DNA of 64,000 nucleotides from JAGRMG01 sp047975215 (GTDB lineage Bacteria > Pseudomonadota > Alphaproteobacteria > Rhodobacterales > Rhodobacteraceae): positions 1 through 64,000 of the forward strand of contig JBKEDD010000107.1 of assembly GCA_047975215.1 (NCBI GenBank), written 5' to 3'. The position numbers and the translations under genes are program-made. Below, piece after piece: positions 44,446-53,047 of this stretch. Within the stretch, counting starts at the first letter, position 1. Each line of letters opens with the position of its first letter. The notes under the pieces were generated by a model. That model saw only the letters and a list, made by a program, of their open reading frames with translations, did no database searches and was not told where the DNA came from.

Positions 44446-46692
44446 TCAGAAGTTCAGCCGCGTACCGACATAGAAGGTTCGTCCGGTCCCGGGGATGAAG
44501 GCCGCCTGATCCGGGCGCGCCTGATCGACCACCAGGGTCGAGCCGGCATAGTTCTCGTCGAACAGGTTGGCCACCTCGGCAACGATCGCAACCGCTTCGG
44601 AGACCCGATAATCGGCGCGCAGGTCGGCGATGAAATAGGGATCGGCATAAAGCGTGTTCATGTTGTCGACCGGGGTCTTTTCCGGCACCCATTTCAGCGT
44701 CGTGGACAGCGACAGACGGTCGGTCGCCCGCCAGCCCAGCGCAGCGGTCAGCACGTTCGAAGGCGTGCCGCCCAGCTTGTTGTTGCCGCGCACCGGGTCG
44801 TTGACAAAGCGGAAATCCTGCCAGGTCCAGGCGACGCGGCCGAACAGGTTCGATGCCAGGTCGAAGGACAGCCCTGCCTCGACCCCGGCATGACGGGTCT
44901 TGTCGGCATTCATCGACGATACCGGCGAACCGGTCACGTCGCGCAGCGACAGGATTTCGTTCCTGACCTCGGAATAATAGGCGGTCACGTCCCAGGCGAC
45001 GCTGTCGTGCCGGCCGCGCCAGCCTATTTCGATCGTGTTGGCGGTCTGTGCCTCCAGTGCCGGGGTCGAGAACGCGGCCGCCGCAGAGGTTGGTACCGGC
45101 GGCACCGGCCGGCCCGGACCCGAGTTCGGCGTGCCGCCCGCGGTTCCCAGCAGGTCGCCATGTGTCGGCGGTTCGAAACTGTGCGACAGCGATACCCAGG
45201 CGGTCTGGTCGGCGGCCGGGTTCCAGGTGAGCGCCAGGCGCGGGCTCCAGCCGCTGTAGCTGCGCGCATAGCTGTTGGACACGGTCGGCACCGTACCGTC
45301 GGGCAGCCGCATTCCCGGCATCCCCGGATTGTAGCCCACCGTCGGCCGGGTCGCGTTTGTCCACAGGTCGTCATTGTCGCGCGTGGCGTGGGTGTAGGAC
45401 AGCGACGGCGACAGGAATGCGGTGCCGCCCAGCGGGATGTTGGCGCCGACATTCAGCGAAACCGTGGTTGCCGAAAGCTCGTTCAGCCCGAATTGCGCCC
45501 CCCGGGTTCCGGCGGTGTTGTGATAGTACGTCCGGTCGGATTTGCCCGACGCGACCAGAAGGTTGGCCTCGATCAGCGGCAGGCCGGCGACGTGATCGGG
45601 CAGATAGGCATAGCGCAGCGACAGGTTGCCATCCAGGCTGTCGGTCACACGTTCGCCCGACGAGATGGGAAAGCGGAAACTGTCGTCGGTCATGGCCGCG
45701 CTGATGCCCAGATCGAAAAGATGATCGCCCGTTTCGAAGGTGCTGCGCACCCCGGCCAGAAGTTGGCTGGATTCGCGTCGGGGCAGGTCGCGCGGTACGT
45801 TCGGGCCGGGATTGGAGGGCACGCCGCCGACGATCACAGGCCCGGAATGCACCTGGCGCGGATCGGCGCTGAGCGCCGCCCATGTCAGCGGCCCGGCCAC
45901 GCCGAAGGACAGGTCGGTATAGCGCAGGAACAGTTGCGTGGCGCCGTTTTCATGCGGGATCTCGACATTGCCCGACAGCACCGTGCGGCGCGAATCGTTG
46001 TTCATGTAGCGAAAGCCGTCGGACTGGTCATGTTCGAACTGCACCAGCCCGCTGGCGCGGTCGCCCTGTATCGCCGTCCTGCCCGAAGCCGAGAACCGGC
46101 CGTAGCTGCCGAAACCCGCCGAAAGCCGCGTTCCCGGTGCCGAAGACGCCGTCGGCGAGATGAAGTTGACCGCGCCGCCCAGTACCGATGCGCCCAGCCG
46201 GTTGGCGGCGGGGCCGCGCCAGACCTCGATCGCCTCGGACATGCCCGGCGCGGCAAGACCGGCGATGTAGGAGCCATCGGCCTGATTGATCTGCATCCCG
46301 TTCCACAGGATCATCAGCCCCCGTTCGGTCGGGTTCTGCTGCATACCAGAACCGCGAATCTGGAATCGCGGCTGGTCGTTGGCGCCGAAGAACTGCTGCA
46401 CAACCACGCCGGGGACACCGGACATCGCCTCGGCGAAGGTCGGGGTCGGGATCGGTTCGATTTCTTCCTCGCCCACGATATCGGCCGCGCCCGGCGCCTG
46501 GCGGAGGCGGTCGCGCAGCACTGCCGCCGTGGTTCCGTCTCCGGCCTGCACGTCGATCGGCGCAAGGTCGATCACCGCGCCGGGCTGTGCCGACTGCGCA
46601 ATCGCCGTGGTCGCGTTCAGCATCGCCGTCAGCGACAGGCAAAGCGCCGGCACCCAGACCGGCCGCAGAGTTGAATCCGCGTGTCTTTTCAT
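44446..46692 (-). CDS. Second TonB-dependent outer-membrane receptor
   Basis: A 748-residue receptor. The signal peptide ends near TTAIAQSA. The plug has a FecA/YncD-like signature: RFQIRGSGMQQNPTERGLMI, LWNGMQINQADGS, then IEVWRGPAANRLGASVLGGA. The barrel ends in FYVGTRLNF. The ligand could be a ferric citrate-like chelate, another siderophore or heme; nothing here decides. GAGGAACGAAGG lies before the start at 46692, which is preferred over a longer reading from 46821. It sits between hmuV and the divergent hutW operon. Confidence 0.88.
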   Translation of the reverse strand: MKRHADSTLRPVWVPALCLSLTAMLNATTAIAQSAQPGAVIDLAPIDVQAGDGTTAAVLRDRLRQAPGAADIVGEEEIEPIPTPTFAEAMSGVPGVVVQQFFGANDQPRFQIRGSGMQQNPTERGLMILWNGMQINQADGSYIAGLAAPGMSEAIEVWRGPAANRLGASVLGGAVNFISPTASSAPGTRLSAGFGSYGRFSASGRTAIQGDRASGLVQFEHDQSDGFRYMNNDSRRTVLSGNVEIPHENGATQLFLRYTDLSFGVAGPLTWAALSADPRQVHSGPVIVGGVPSNPGPNVPRDLPRRESSQLLAGVRSTFETGDHLFDLGISAAMTDDSFRFPISSGERVTDSLDGNLSLRYAYLPDHVAGLPLIEANLLVASGKSDRTYYHNTAGTRGAQFGLNELSATTVSLNVGANIPLGGTAFLSPSLSYTHATRDNDDLWTNATRPTVGYNPGMPGMRLPDGTVPTVSNSYARSYSGWSPRLALTWNPAADQTAWVSLSHSFEPPTHGDLLGTAGGTPNSGPGRPVPPVPTSAAAAFSTPALEAQTANTIEIGWRGRHDSVAWDVTAYYSEVRNEILSLRDVTGSPVSSMNADKTRHAGVEAGLSFDLASNLFGRVAWTWQDFRFVNDPVRGNNKLGGTPSNVLTAALGWRATDRLSLSTTLKWVPEKTPVDNMNTLYADPYFIADLRADYRVSEAVAIVAEVANLFDENYAGSTLVVDQARPDQAAFIPGTGRTFYVGTRLNF

Positions 46693-46951
46693 ACCTTCGT
46701 TCCTCGTTTCATCTTCGCCGGCCGGTAACGCCGGTCGCTTGTGCATGGGTTCCGGTTCGGGAAGGCCGACAGCGCCGACACAGGCCCGGCCGCGCACCGA
46801 GGGAAGGCTGCGGTCGGGCATGTGCTCGGACGCTGTCGGGAACGTCGCCCCGCCCGGTCACGATTTTTGCATCGGCCTGGCGGATGCCGCATGGCGCGGC
46901 GGCTTGGTCGTTGTCGCGGATGCGAGTAGCATGCCCGGCATACACCCGGAC

Positions 46952-46965
46952 TTGACCTGAATCAA
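46952..46965 (+). promoter_or_regulatory. FNR/FnrL box 1
   Basis: TTGAC-CTGA-ATCAA, one base from the perfect FNR palindrome. Its right edge touches the iron-type half-site at 46966. Confidence 0.65.
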
Positions 46966-46986
46966 TCCCGACAAAAAGAATAAGAA
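46966..46986 (+). promoter_or_regulatory. Partial copy of the iron operator
   Basis: TCCCGACAAAAAGAATAAG plus AA. The left half matches the sites at 26330 and 40493; the right half is poorly kept. Confidence 0.4.
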
Positions 46987-46997
46987 AAATCCCGGAT

Positions 46998-47011
46998 TTG
47001 ATCTGGATCAA
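46998..47011 (+). promoter_or_regulatory. FNR/FnrL box 2, perfect
   Basis: TTGAT-CTGG-ATCAA, an exact match to the FNR consensus, 46 bases centre to centre from box 1. At the usual -41.5 position it would set a start near 47046, about 108 bases before hutW. Confidence 0.75.
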
Positions 47012-47153
47012 TGTCCGGTGCGGGGCGAGGGTGCCAACACGGGGCCGCAGCACGGGCACATCCCGCGCCGCATGACCCAGCCAAACGCCAGGTAACAACT
47101 GCAACGCCGCCTCGGTTCGACACCGGGGCCGACTGGCTGGGACCGATCACCGA

Positions 47154-48575
47154 ATGCCCGCGACACAGACCCGCCCGAAACCCGCCTCCGGGCATCCGCA
47201 GCCGGCGGCCGCCGCTGCGCCCGTGACACTGGAGAGCCTGTTCGCCGTCCGGTGCGACGATCCGATCGCCGGGGCGTTTCCGGGCAAGCGCGCGGTGCAT
47301 CCCTTCGTCAACATGGTGCCGGTTTCCCGCGACCGCGTCGTGCCGCTGTGGGCCGAGCTTTTCGACCGGCCGCGAACGGGGCGCGGCGTCGCCTATGTGC
47401 ATGTGCCCTTCTGCGAGAACCATTGCCTGTTCTGCGGCTTTTACCAGAACGCCTGGCGGGACGATGCCGGGGGCGCCTATGTCGATGCGATCGCGGCGCA
47501 ACTGCGCGCCTTTGCCGACACGCCCGCCGCCGAAGGCCCGCCCTTGCAGGCGGTCTATCTGGGCGGCGGCACGCCCACGGCGCTTTCGGCGCCTGACCTG
47601 GCGCGGCTGATCGGGGCGCTGCGGGAATATCTGCCGCTGGTGCCCGATTGCGAAATCACGCTCGAAGGCCGCATCCAGTCCTTCGGGGCCGAAAAGGCGT
47701 GCGCCGCCTTCGGTGCCGGGGCGACGCGCATCTCGCTTGGCGTCCAGAGCTTTGCCGACCATGTCCGCCGCCCGCTGGGCCGGCGCGCGCCGCGCTCCGA
47801 GATCCTGCGCAGCCTGCGCGATCTGGTGGCGCTCGACCGTGGCGCGGTGGTGATCGATCTCATGTATGGCCTGCCACGCCAGACACCCGCGGACGTTGCC
47901 GCCGACGTACATCTGTGCGCCGATCTGGGGCTTGACGGGCTGGACCTTTATTCGCTGAACCTGATCCCGGGAACGCCGCTGCTGAGCGCGGTGGAAAAGG
48001 GCAAGCTGACGCCCTCGACCGTGGCCGAGATGGGCGCGTTCTTCACCGCAGGCGAAGAGGCGGCCGAGGCCGAAGGCTGGCGGCGCATCACCACGACCCA
48101 CTGGCAAGGCACGCTGCGCGAACGCAATGTCTACAACCTGGCGGTCAAGACGGGGGCCGACTGCCTGGCCTTCGGGGCGGGCGCCGGCGGGTTTCTGGGC
48201 GGCCACAATTTCCGCATCACCTCGGACTTGTCGCGGTTCCAGGCCGCGGCCGGGTCGGGCACCTGTCTGACCGATGCCATGATGCGGCAGAAATCCACCG
48301 TCGCGGTGCAGAACGCCATAAAATACGGCATGGAGCGGGGCGCGCTCGACCCGCGCCCGGTTGACCGGGCGCTGGCCGATCTCGCCGGGACCGACGCGAT
48401 TTCGTTCAGCGCCCATGCCGCACCGCTGCTTGAGCAATGGATCGCGGCCGGGCTGATGAGGCCCTATCACCGATTTCTTCGCCTGACCCGCGCCGGCCGC
48501 TTCTGGCAGGTGGCGATGACCGGCAGGCTTCTCGACTGGCTTGGCCAGCATCCCAACCTTGGAGACCCGACATGA
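47154..48575 (+). CDS. hutW: Radical SAM heme-degrading enzyme HutW/ChuW
   Basis: A 473-residue HemN-like radical SAM enzyme of the ChuW/HutW group, which opens the heme ring without oxygen by a methyltransferase-type reaction, releasing iron and a linear tetrapyrrole (anaerobilin). Cys87, Cys91 and Cys94 (CENHCLFCGFY) bind the 4Fe-4S cluster. AVYLGGGTPTALSAPDLARL and RISLGVQSFADHVRRPLGRR follow. The C-terminal part differs from true HemN, and hutX follows immediately, which is why HutW is chosen over coproporphyrinogen dehydrogenase. The stop overlaps the hutX start. Confidence 0.9.
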   Translation: MPATQTRPKPASGHPQPAAAAAPVTLESLFAVRCDDPIAGAFPGKRAVHPFVNMVPVSRDRVVPLWAELFDRPRTGRGVAYVHVPFCENHCLFCGFYQNAWRDDAGGAYVDAIAAQLRAFADTPAAEGPPLQAVYLGGGTPTALSAPDLARLIGALREYLPLVPDCEITLEGRIQSFGAEKACAAFGAGATRISLGVQSFADHVRRPLGRRAPRSEILRSLRDLVALDRGAVVIDLMYGLPRQTPADVAADVHLCADLGLDGLDLYSLNLIPGTPLLSAVEKGKLTPSTVAEMGAFFTAGEEAAEAEGWRRITTTHWQGTLRERNVYNLAVKTGADCLAFGAGAGGFLGGHNFRITSDLSRFQAAAGSGTCLTDAMMRQKSTVAVQNAIKYGMERGALDPRPVDRALADLAGTDAISFSAHAAPLLEQWIAAGLMRPYHRFLRLTRAGRFWQVAMTGRLLDWLGQHPNLGDPT

Positions 48576-49075
48576 CCACAGACACCATCCGCAAGGCCAT
48601 CGCCGAAAACCCGGTTTCGGCACTGGAAGACATCGCCCGTGCCGCCGGTTGCACCACGCTCGATGTGCTCGAGGCGCTGCCCGAGGGCGAGGTCGCGCAT
48701 CTGCCCGGAGCGGTGATGCCCGAAGTGCTCGACGATATTTCGACCTGGGGCGAGATCACCTTCATCGTCAACACCGGGCCGGTGATCCTCGAGGCCAAGG
48801 CGCCGCTGGGCAAGGGCGAGGTCAAGGACGGCATGTACAACCTTCACGACAAGCCGATCTGCGGGCATCTGAACGCGGCGGCCTGCGGGCGCGTCGCCTT
48901 CGTGCGCCGCAAGCTGTTCTCGATGGCGACCTATTCGGTGCAGTTCTATGCCAAGGACGGATCGTGCATGTTCAAGGTCTATCTCGGCCGCGACGCCAAG
49001 CGGGCACTGATCCCCGACCAGATTGCCGCTTTCGAGGCGCTGGAGTCCCGTCTGCTGGCCCGCGAGGCGGCCTGA
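48572..49075 (+). CDS. hutX: Heme-utilisation carrier protein HutX
   Basis: A 167-residue cytoplasmic heme-binding protein of the HutX/ChuX family. Diagnostic segments are DISTWGEITFIVNTGPVILE, KDGMYNLHDKPICGHLNAA and FSMATYSVQFYAKDGSCMFK with VYLGRDAKR. It shuttles heme to the degrading enzyme. The start overlaps the hutW stop (ATGA) and its stop overlaps the next start, so the three genes are coupled. Confidence 0.93.
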   Translation: MTTDTIRKAIAENPVSALEDIARAAGCTTLDVLEALPEGEVAHLPGAVMPEVLDDISTWGEITFIVNTGPVILEAKAPLGKGEVKDGMYNLHDKPICGHLNAAACGRVAFVRRKLFSMATYSVQFYAKDGSCMFKVYLGRDAKRALIPDQIAAFEALESRLLAREAA

Positions 49076-49968
49076 TGGGCGCGCTTACCGGCCGGCATCT
49101 GTTCATCCTGGGCCTCGGATACTCCGCCGCGGCCGTGGCCGAACGCGCGATGGCCGCGGGGGCGCGCGTCAGCGGCACCACCCGCGACGCGGACCGTGCC
49201 GCCTTGCTGTGCGCGTCGGGAATCGAGGCCATCCGTCTGGACGCCGGTGAAAAGCTGCCGGCGGACAGACTGGACGGGGTAAGCGACCTGCTGATCTCGA
49301 TCCCCCCGGGGCCCGAGGGCTGCACCGGCCTGGCCATGGCCCGGGATGCGCTGGCGCATCCGCAGCCCGGCTCAGGCCCGGGCTGGATCGGCTATCTCTC
49401 CTCGACCGCCGTCTACGGCGATTGCGGCGGCGACTGGATCGACGAAACCCGCGCACCGGCGCCGCTGGGCCGTGACGCCAGGGGCCGTCTGATGGCCGAA
49501 GCCCAGTGGCAGGCGCAGGCCGACCGGCTGGGAGCCGGTTTCGACATTCTGCGGATCGCCGGCATCTACGGGCCGGGGCGCAACATTCTGGCCCGGCTGC
49601 GTGCGGGTGACGCGCGCGCGATTCTCAAGCCGGGGCAGTATTTCAACCGCATTCACCGCGACGACATCGCCGGGGCGGTGCTGGCGGCGATGCGGGATCG
49701 CAAGGGTACAAGGATCACCAACCTGTCGGATGGCGCACCTTGTCCGGCATCGGAGGTGATGTTCGGTGTCGCCGGAATGCTGGGATTGCCGCGGCCCGAG
49801 AGCATCGCCTTCGACGACGCCGGACTGCCGCCGGGTGCCGCGGGCTTTTACGCCGAGAACCGCCGTCTGCGAAACGAACGCCTGCTGTCGCTCCCCGGTT
49901 TCGCGTTGAACCACCCCGACTGGAAAACCGGCTATGCGGCGATCCTCGCCGCTGAACGTGGCGCCTGA
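49075..49968 (+). CDS. NAD(P)-binding Rossmann reductase (YeeZ-like) in the hut operon
   Basis: A 297-residue extended-SDR-like protein with an N-terminal dinucleotide motif LFILGLGYSAAAVAERA, IGYLSSTAVYGDCGG (Ser/Tyr catalytic region of the SDR type) and RIAGIYGPGRNILARL. The family is annotated as YeeZ-like epimerase/reductase. Its start shares a base with the hutX stop. In the E. coli chu locus the genes chuW and chuX stand beside chuY, a Rossmann-fold anaerobilin reductase. By position this protein is a candidate functional equivalent, but YeeZ-like genes also occur elsewhere, so the role is inferred. Confidence 0.8.
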   Translation: MGALTGRHLFILGLGYSAAAVAERAMAAGARVSGTTRDADRAALLCASGIEAIRLDAGEKLPADRLDGVSDLLISIPPGPEGCTGLAMARDALAHPQPGSGPGWIGYLSSTAVYGDCGGDWIDETRAPAPLGRDARGRLMAEAQWQAQADRLGAGFDILRIAGIYGPGRNILARLRAGDARAILKPGQYFNRIHRDDIAGAVLAAMRDRKGTRITNLSDGAPCPASEVMFGVAGMLGLPRPESIAFDDAGLPPGAAGFYAENRRLRNERLLSLPGFALNHPDWKTGYAAILAAERGA

Positions 49969-50025
49969 ACGGCGGCACGTCAATGTCGATCATTTTTATC
50001 AACTATATGTTCTGAAAGGTTTTTC

Positions 50026-50054
50026 TTGAATTCCCCGCGCGCCGTGGCTAGGCT
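50026..50054 (+). promoter_or_regulatory. Possible promoter of a small RNA
   Basis: TTGAAT (50026-50031), 17 bases, TAGGCT (50049-50054). The -10 box is only moderate. Confidence 0.4.
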
Positions 50055-50060
50055 CGCGTC

Positions 50061-50199
50061 ACAATCAAGAAACCGGGATCAAGCAATAGCCAGCCCGCGC
50101 CGGCGACCGCCGGTCAGGACAAGCAACAGCCAGGTCCCGGCCTTTTCGGCATTCATGCCGGACTGAACCGCGGCGCATCGCCCGCGGTTTTCTTTTCTT
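50061..50199 (+). ncRNA. Candidate small RNA
   Basis: About 140 bases between a possible promoter and a good terminator, in a gap with no ORF. It contains two near-identical 13-base units, AAGCAATAGCCAG (50081-50093) and AAGCAACAGCCAG (50121-50133), a CGGC/GCCG hairpin near 50100-50113 and a CGGCAT-TC-ATGCCG hairpin near 50148-50161. This modular layout is typical of trans-acting sRNAs. It could instead be only the 3' UTR of the preceding gene. Confidence 0.4.
50166..50199 (+). terminator. Rho-independent terminator
   Basis: AACCGCGG, 8-base loop, CCGCGGTT, then TTCTTTTCTT. It ends at the nnrS stop codon. Confidence 0.75.
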
Positions 50200-51465
50200 C
50201 TATTCTCCCGGTTGCGGAATGGCCCCCGACGCGGCCGTCTCCGGCGCGGCATCTTCCTGCGATGCCGATATGAAATACGGCAGATAGCCCGACAGCCAGA
50301 CCAGAAACGCCGCCGCCCAAAGCACGGCGGCAAAGGCGAGGTTGCGTTCGAGGAAGGCAAGCCCGGTCAATCCGTCCAGCCCGATCCGTGGCACCAGCGA
50401 TGCGACGAGAAGGGCGCCCGCGATGCGGGCGGGCAATGGCAGCGGCAAGCGGCGGTTGCAATGCAACAGGCCGGCAACGGAAAACACTGCCAGAACGCCC
50501 AGACCCAGCCCGCCCATCAGCGCCACATGTAGCGCCTCATATTCTCCCCATGGTGCACCGAGGCGCGCCGCGCCCAGCATCAGCAGGCCCAGACCCGCCA
50601 GTGCCGAACTGCCGCCCAGATAGAGGATCTCGGCCCGCAGAATGCGCGCGCCAATGAACCCCTCGGCAACCCGGTCCATGAAGGCGGCCCCGGCCGCGAT
50701 CCACAGAAAGCCGGAAACCGCATCGCTGAGACCGGCAGCTTCGCCCGCCATCGCCAGCAGCACCAGTCCGGGGGCCAGGTTCAGCCGGCCCGGATGGGGG
50801 CGGAAGGGCGAGGTGCGTTCGGACGGGTCCAGAACCACATTCGTGACCGGCACGGCGATCCGTGCCAGCGCCAGCCCAAGCACCCCCAGAAGGGCGAAGC
50901 CGAACAGATGCGTGGCGGTTTCGGCCAAGGCCACATCGCCCGTGGCAAAGGCCAACCGGCTGGCCGCCGCGCAGGCCAGCAGGATGACGAGCCAGAACAG
51001 GAACGGCAGCAGGATATCGGTGCGCCGCCGCCATGACAGCCGCGCCAGATAGGCGATCAGCGCCACCAGCCAGGCCAGGTCGGCCGCCCCGGCGATCATG
51101 CCGATGCCGTCCCAGCCCACGAGCCCCACGAGCCGCGCGATGCCCCAGAGCCCGGCAAGAAACCAGAGCGGCCGTCCACGCAGTGGCGCGGTATCGGTCC
51201 ATTCCGGGGCGGCGGTGGTCAGAAAACCGATCAGCGCGGCGCCGAACGCGCCGACCAGCATCTCGTATGCGTGCCATAGCGACGGCGGCACCGCCTCGGC
51301 CAGCGGCAGGCCGAGTTGCAAAAGCAGAACCCACAACAGCGGCCACAGCGCGGCATGAAGCGCGCCCAACGGAAAGAACAGTCGAAACCCCTCGTACCCG
51401 AGCCATCCCAGGGGTCCGGCGGGAAGCGGGCAGGCGGGGTCATCTGTGGCGGGTCCGCAACTCAT
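50200..51465 (-). CDS. nnrS: NnrS-family membrane protein
   Basis: A 421-residue protein with about twelve hydrophobic segments. FRLFFPLGALHAALWPLLWV near the start, HAYEMLVGAFGAALIGFLTT and TAAPEWTD, and late ALHVALMGGLGLGVLAVFS are NnrS hallmarks, with conserved His residues that bind heme or metal. NnrS proteins are induced by nitric oxide in denitrifiers and protect against NO-linked stress. Its start overlaps the stop of the ABC ATPase gene, so it is part of that operon. Confidence 0.92.
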   Translation of the reverse strand: MSCGPATDDPACPLPAGPLGWLGYEGFRLFFPLGALHAALWPLLWVLLLQLGLPLAEAVPPSLWHAYEMLVGAFGAALIGFLTTAAPEWTDTAPLRGRPLWFLAGLWGIARLVGLVGWDGIGMIAGAADLAWLVALIAYLARLSWRRRTDILLPFLFWLVILLACAAASRLAFATGDVALAETATHLFGFALLGVLGLALARIAVPVTNVVLDPSERTSPFRPHPGRLNLAPGLVLLAMAGEAAGLSDAVSGFLWIAAGAAFMDRVAEGFIGARILRAEILYLGGSSALAGLGLLMLGAARLGAPWGEYEALHVALMGGLGLGVLAVFSVAGLLHCNRRLPLPLPARIAGALLVASLVPRIGLDGLTGLAFLERNLAFAAVLWAAAFLVWLSGYLPYFISASQEDAAPETAASGAIPQPGE

Positions 51466-52211
51466 GCGATCTGCCTTTCATCGACGTCGTGGATGTGGCG
51501 GAAGGCGGGATCGCTAGCGCGTGCCTCCTGCGCCCAGGAAAACAGCCACCCGTCGTCGCGTTCGGGCATCGGTACCGCCAGCCGCCGTGCGCCGAGGATA
51601 CCGTTGCCGCGCGTGTCCAGGACCGCAATGCGGTGGGCGACGCGGGCCGCCTCCATCAGATCGTGGGTAATGAACAGGCCCGAGAGCCCGCCGTTCGAAC
51701 AGGTCTCGATCACGATGTCCTGCATGCGCCGCTTCAGCGCCACGTCGAGCGCGGTGAAGGGTTCGTCGAAATAGACGAAATCGGGTTCTACCGCCAGTGC
51801 CCGGGCGATGGCGACGCGCTGGCGCATCCCGCCCGACAGCTCGGATGGGTACTTGACCAGATCGTCGGGTTCGAGCGCCACCTGGCGCGCCACCCGGTCG
51901 AGCCGAACGGACCGTTCGCGGCTCGGGACATGCGCCAGCCTCAGGGCGTAGAGGATGTTGGCTTCGGCCGTGGCCCAGGGCATCAGCGTCGGATCCTGGA
52001 AGATCATCGCGTGGCGCGCATAGTTGCGTCGGATGCGCCCGGCACGCGGCGCGACCAGGCCGGCGGCGATATGGGCGAGCGTCGACTTGCCGCAACCCGA
52101 CGGCCCGACCAGCGCGACGATCTCGCCCGCCCCGATGTCAAGATCTATCCCATCCAGCACCGTGCGGCCGAAAAATGCGTGGCCTATGCCTTCCAGCGCC
52201 AGGGCCGTCAT
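51462..52211 (-). CDS. ABC transporter ATPase (nitrate/sulfonate/taurine type)
   Basis: A 249-residue ATPase with Walker A GPSGCGKST at about residues 36-44, the Q-loop MIFQDPTLMPWATAEANIL, the signature LSGGMRQR and Walker B FVYFDEPFTALD. This is the SsuB/TauB/NrtD branch. It overlaps both the permease gene before it and nnrS after it by four bases. The ligand is unknown. Confidence 0.92.
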   Translation of the reverse strand: MTALALEGIGHAFFGRTVLDGIDLDIGAGEIVALVGPSGCGKSTLAHIAAGLVAPRAGRIRRNYARHAMIFQDPTLMPWATAEANILYALRLAHVPSRERSVRLDRVARQVALEPDDLVKYPSELSGGMRQRVAIARALAVEPDFVYFDEPFTALDVALKRRMQDIVIETCSNGGLSGLFITHDLMEAARVAHRIAVLDTRGNGILGARRLAVPMPERDDGWLFSWAQEARASDPAFRHIHDVDERQIA

Positions 52212-53038
52212 CGTTTTACCCCCCAGGGCCGTTCGGCCTTGCGCCAGGTTTCGACCTCGCCGCGCACAGGTTGCACAAGCCCGTACTCGACCGCGATAAG
52301 CAGCGCCACCGCGACCAGCACCCAGGCGAGCGCCTGCGCGATGTCGAGGTTGATGCGCGCATCGGCCAGCGCGCCGCCAATGCCCCCCGCGTTGGCAAGC
52401 AACTCTGCCATCACCGCGACCTTGATCGCTGTTCCCAGCGCCAGGCTGAGCGCCGGGAACAGCGCCGTGGAAATCTGACGCAGCGCGATGGACAGGAACC
52501 GCCGCACCGGCCCGGCGCCAAAGGCTTCGGCCATGCGTTCAAGCCCCCGGTCGCGCGTCGCGACACCCAGCGCGGCGCCGGTAAAGACAACCGGCAGCGC
52601 CGAGATCAGGATAACCGTGCGCACCGTTGCATCCGAGCCGCCGAACCAGATCATAGCCAGCACGATCCAGGCGATTGGCGGCACACCCATCAGGACCGTA
52701 ACAAGCGGCCGCACCAGCCGCATCGTGGCGGGGGAATAGCCAGCGGCGATTCCGGCGAGCGTACCCGCGACAGCGACGAGAGCGAAACCGCTGAGCGCCC
52801 GTTGCAGGGTCAGCGCCGCCAGCGCCCGTGCCTCCGGGTCGCGGGCCAGCCCCCACATGGCTTCAAGCGTGTCCAGAGGCGCGGTCAGTATGAACGGCCC
52901 GTAGGCTTCGTGCCCGGCCTGCCAGGCGGCGGCCAGCAGCGCAAGCGCGGCCAGCCCGGCCCAGCCCGACCAGAGATAGTGCAGCGAGCGGCCCAGCCGG
53001 TCGGCAAGGGCGGACACGAGGTGGCGGCGGCGGATCAC
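52208..53038 (-). CDS. ABC transporter permease (SsuC/TauC type)
   Basis: A 276-residue permease with six hydrophobic segments and the ATPase-contact loop AEAFGAGPVRRFLSIALRQI. PLVTVLMGVPPIAWIVLAMI is typical of the nitrate/sulfonate branch. It starts nine bases after the binding-protein gene and overlaps the ATPase gene. Confidence 0.92.
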   Translation of the reverse strand: MIRRRHLVSALADRLGRSLHYLWSGWAGLAALALLAAAWQAGHEAYGPFILTAPLDTLEAMWGLARDPEARALAALTLQRALSGFALVAVAGTLAGIAAGYSPATMRLVRPLVTVLMGVPPIAWIVLAMIWFGGSDATVRTVILISALPVVFTGAALGVATRDRGLERMAEAFGAGPVRRFLSIALRQISTALFPALSLALGTAIKVAVMAELLANAGGIGGALADARINLDIAQALAWVLVAVALLIAVEYGLVQPVRGEVETWRKAERPWGVKR

Positions 53039-53047
53039 GGCGCGGGC

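Larger units (their letters stand above)
46693..47153. other. Divergent control region before hutW and the second receptor
   Basis: 461 bases without a convincing gene. From 46950 to 47011 it is AT-richer and holds two FNR boxes flanking one half of the shared iron operator. The parts on either side are GC-rich with no clear feature. Confidence 0.65.

Noticed and set aside
44437..46674. 745-codon plus-strand ORF
   Set aside because: Antisense to the second TonB receptor; composition is that of a shadow frame.
47154..48575. Coproporphyrinogen dehydrogenase HemN
   Set aside because: The radical SAM core is HemN-like, but the coupled hutX gene and heme-locus setting favour HutW/ChuW.
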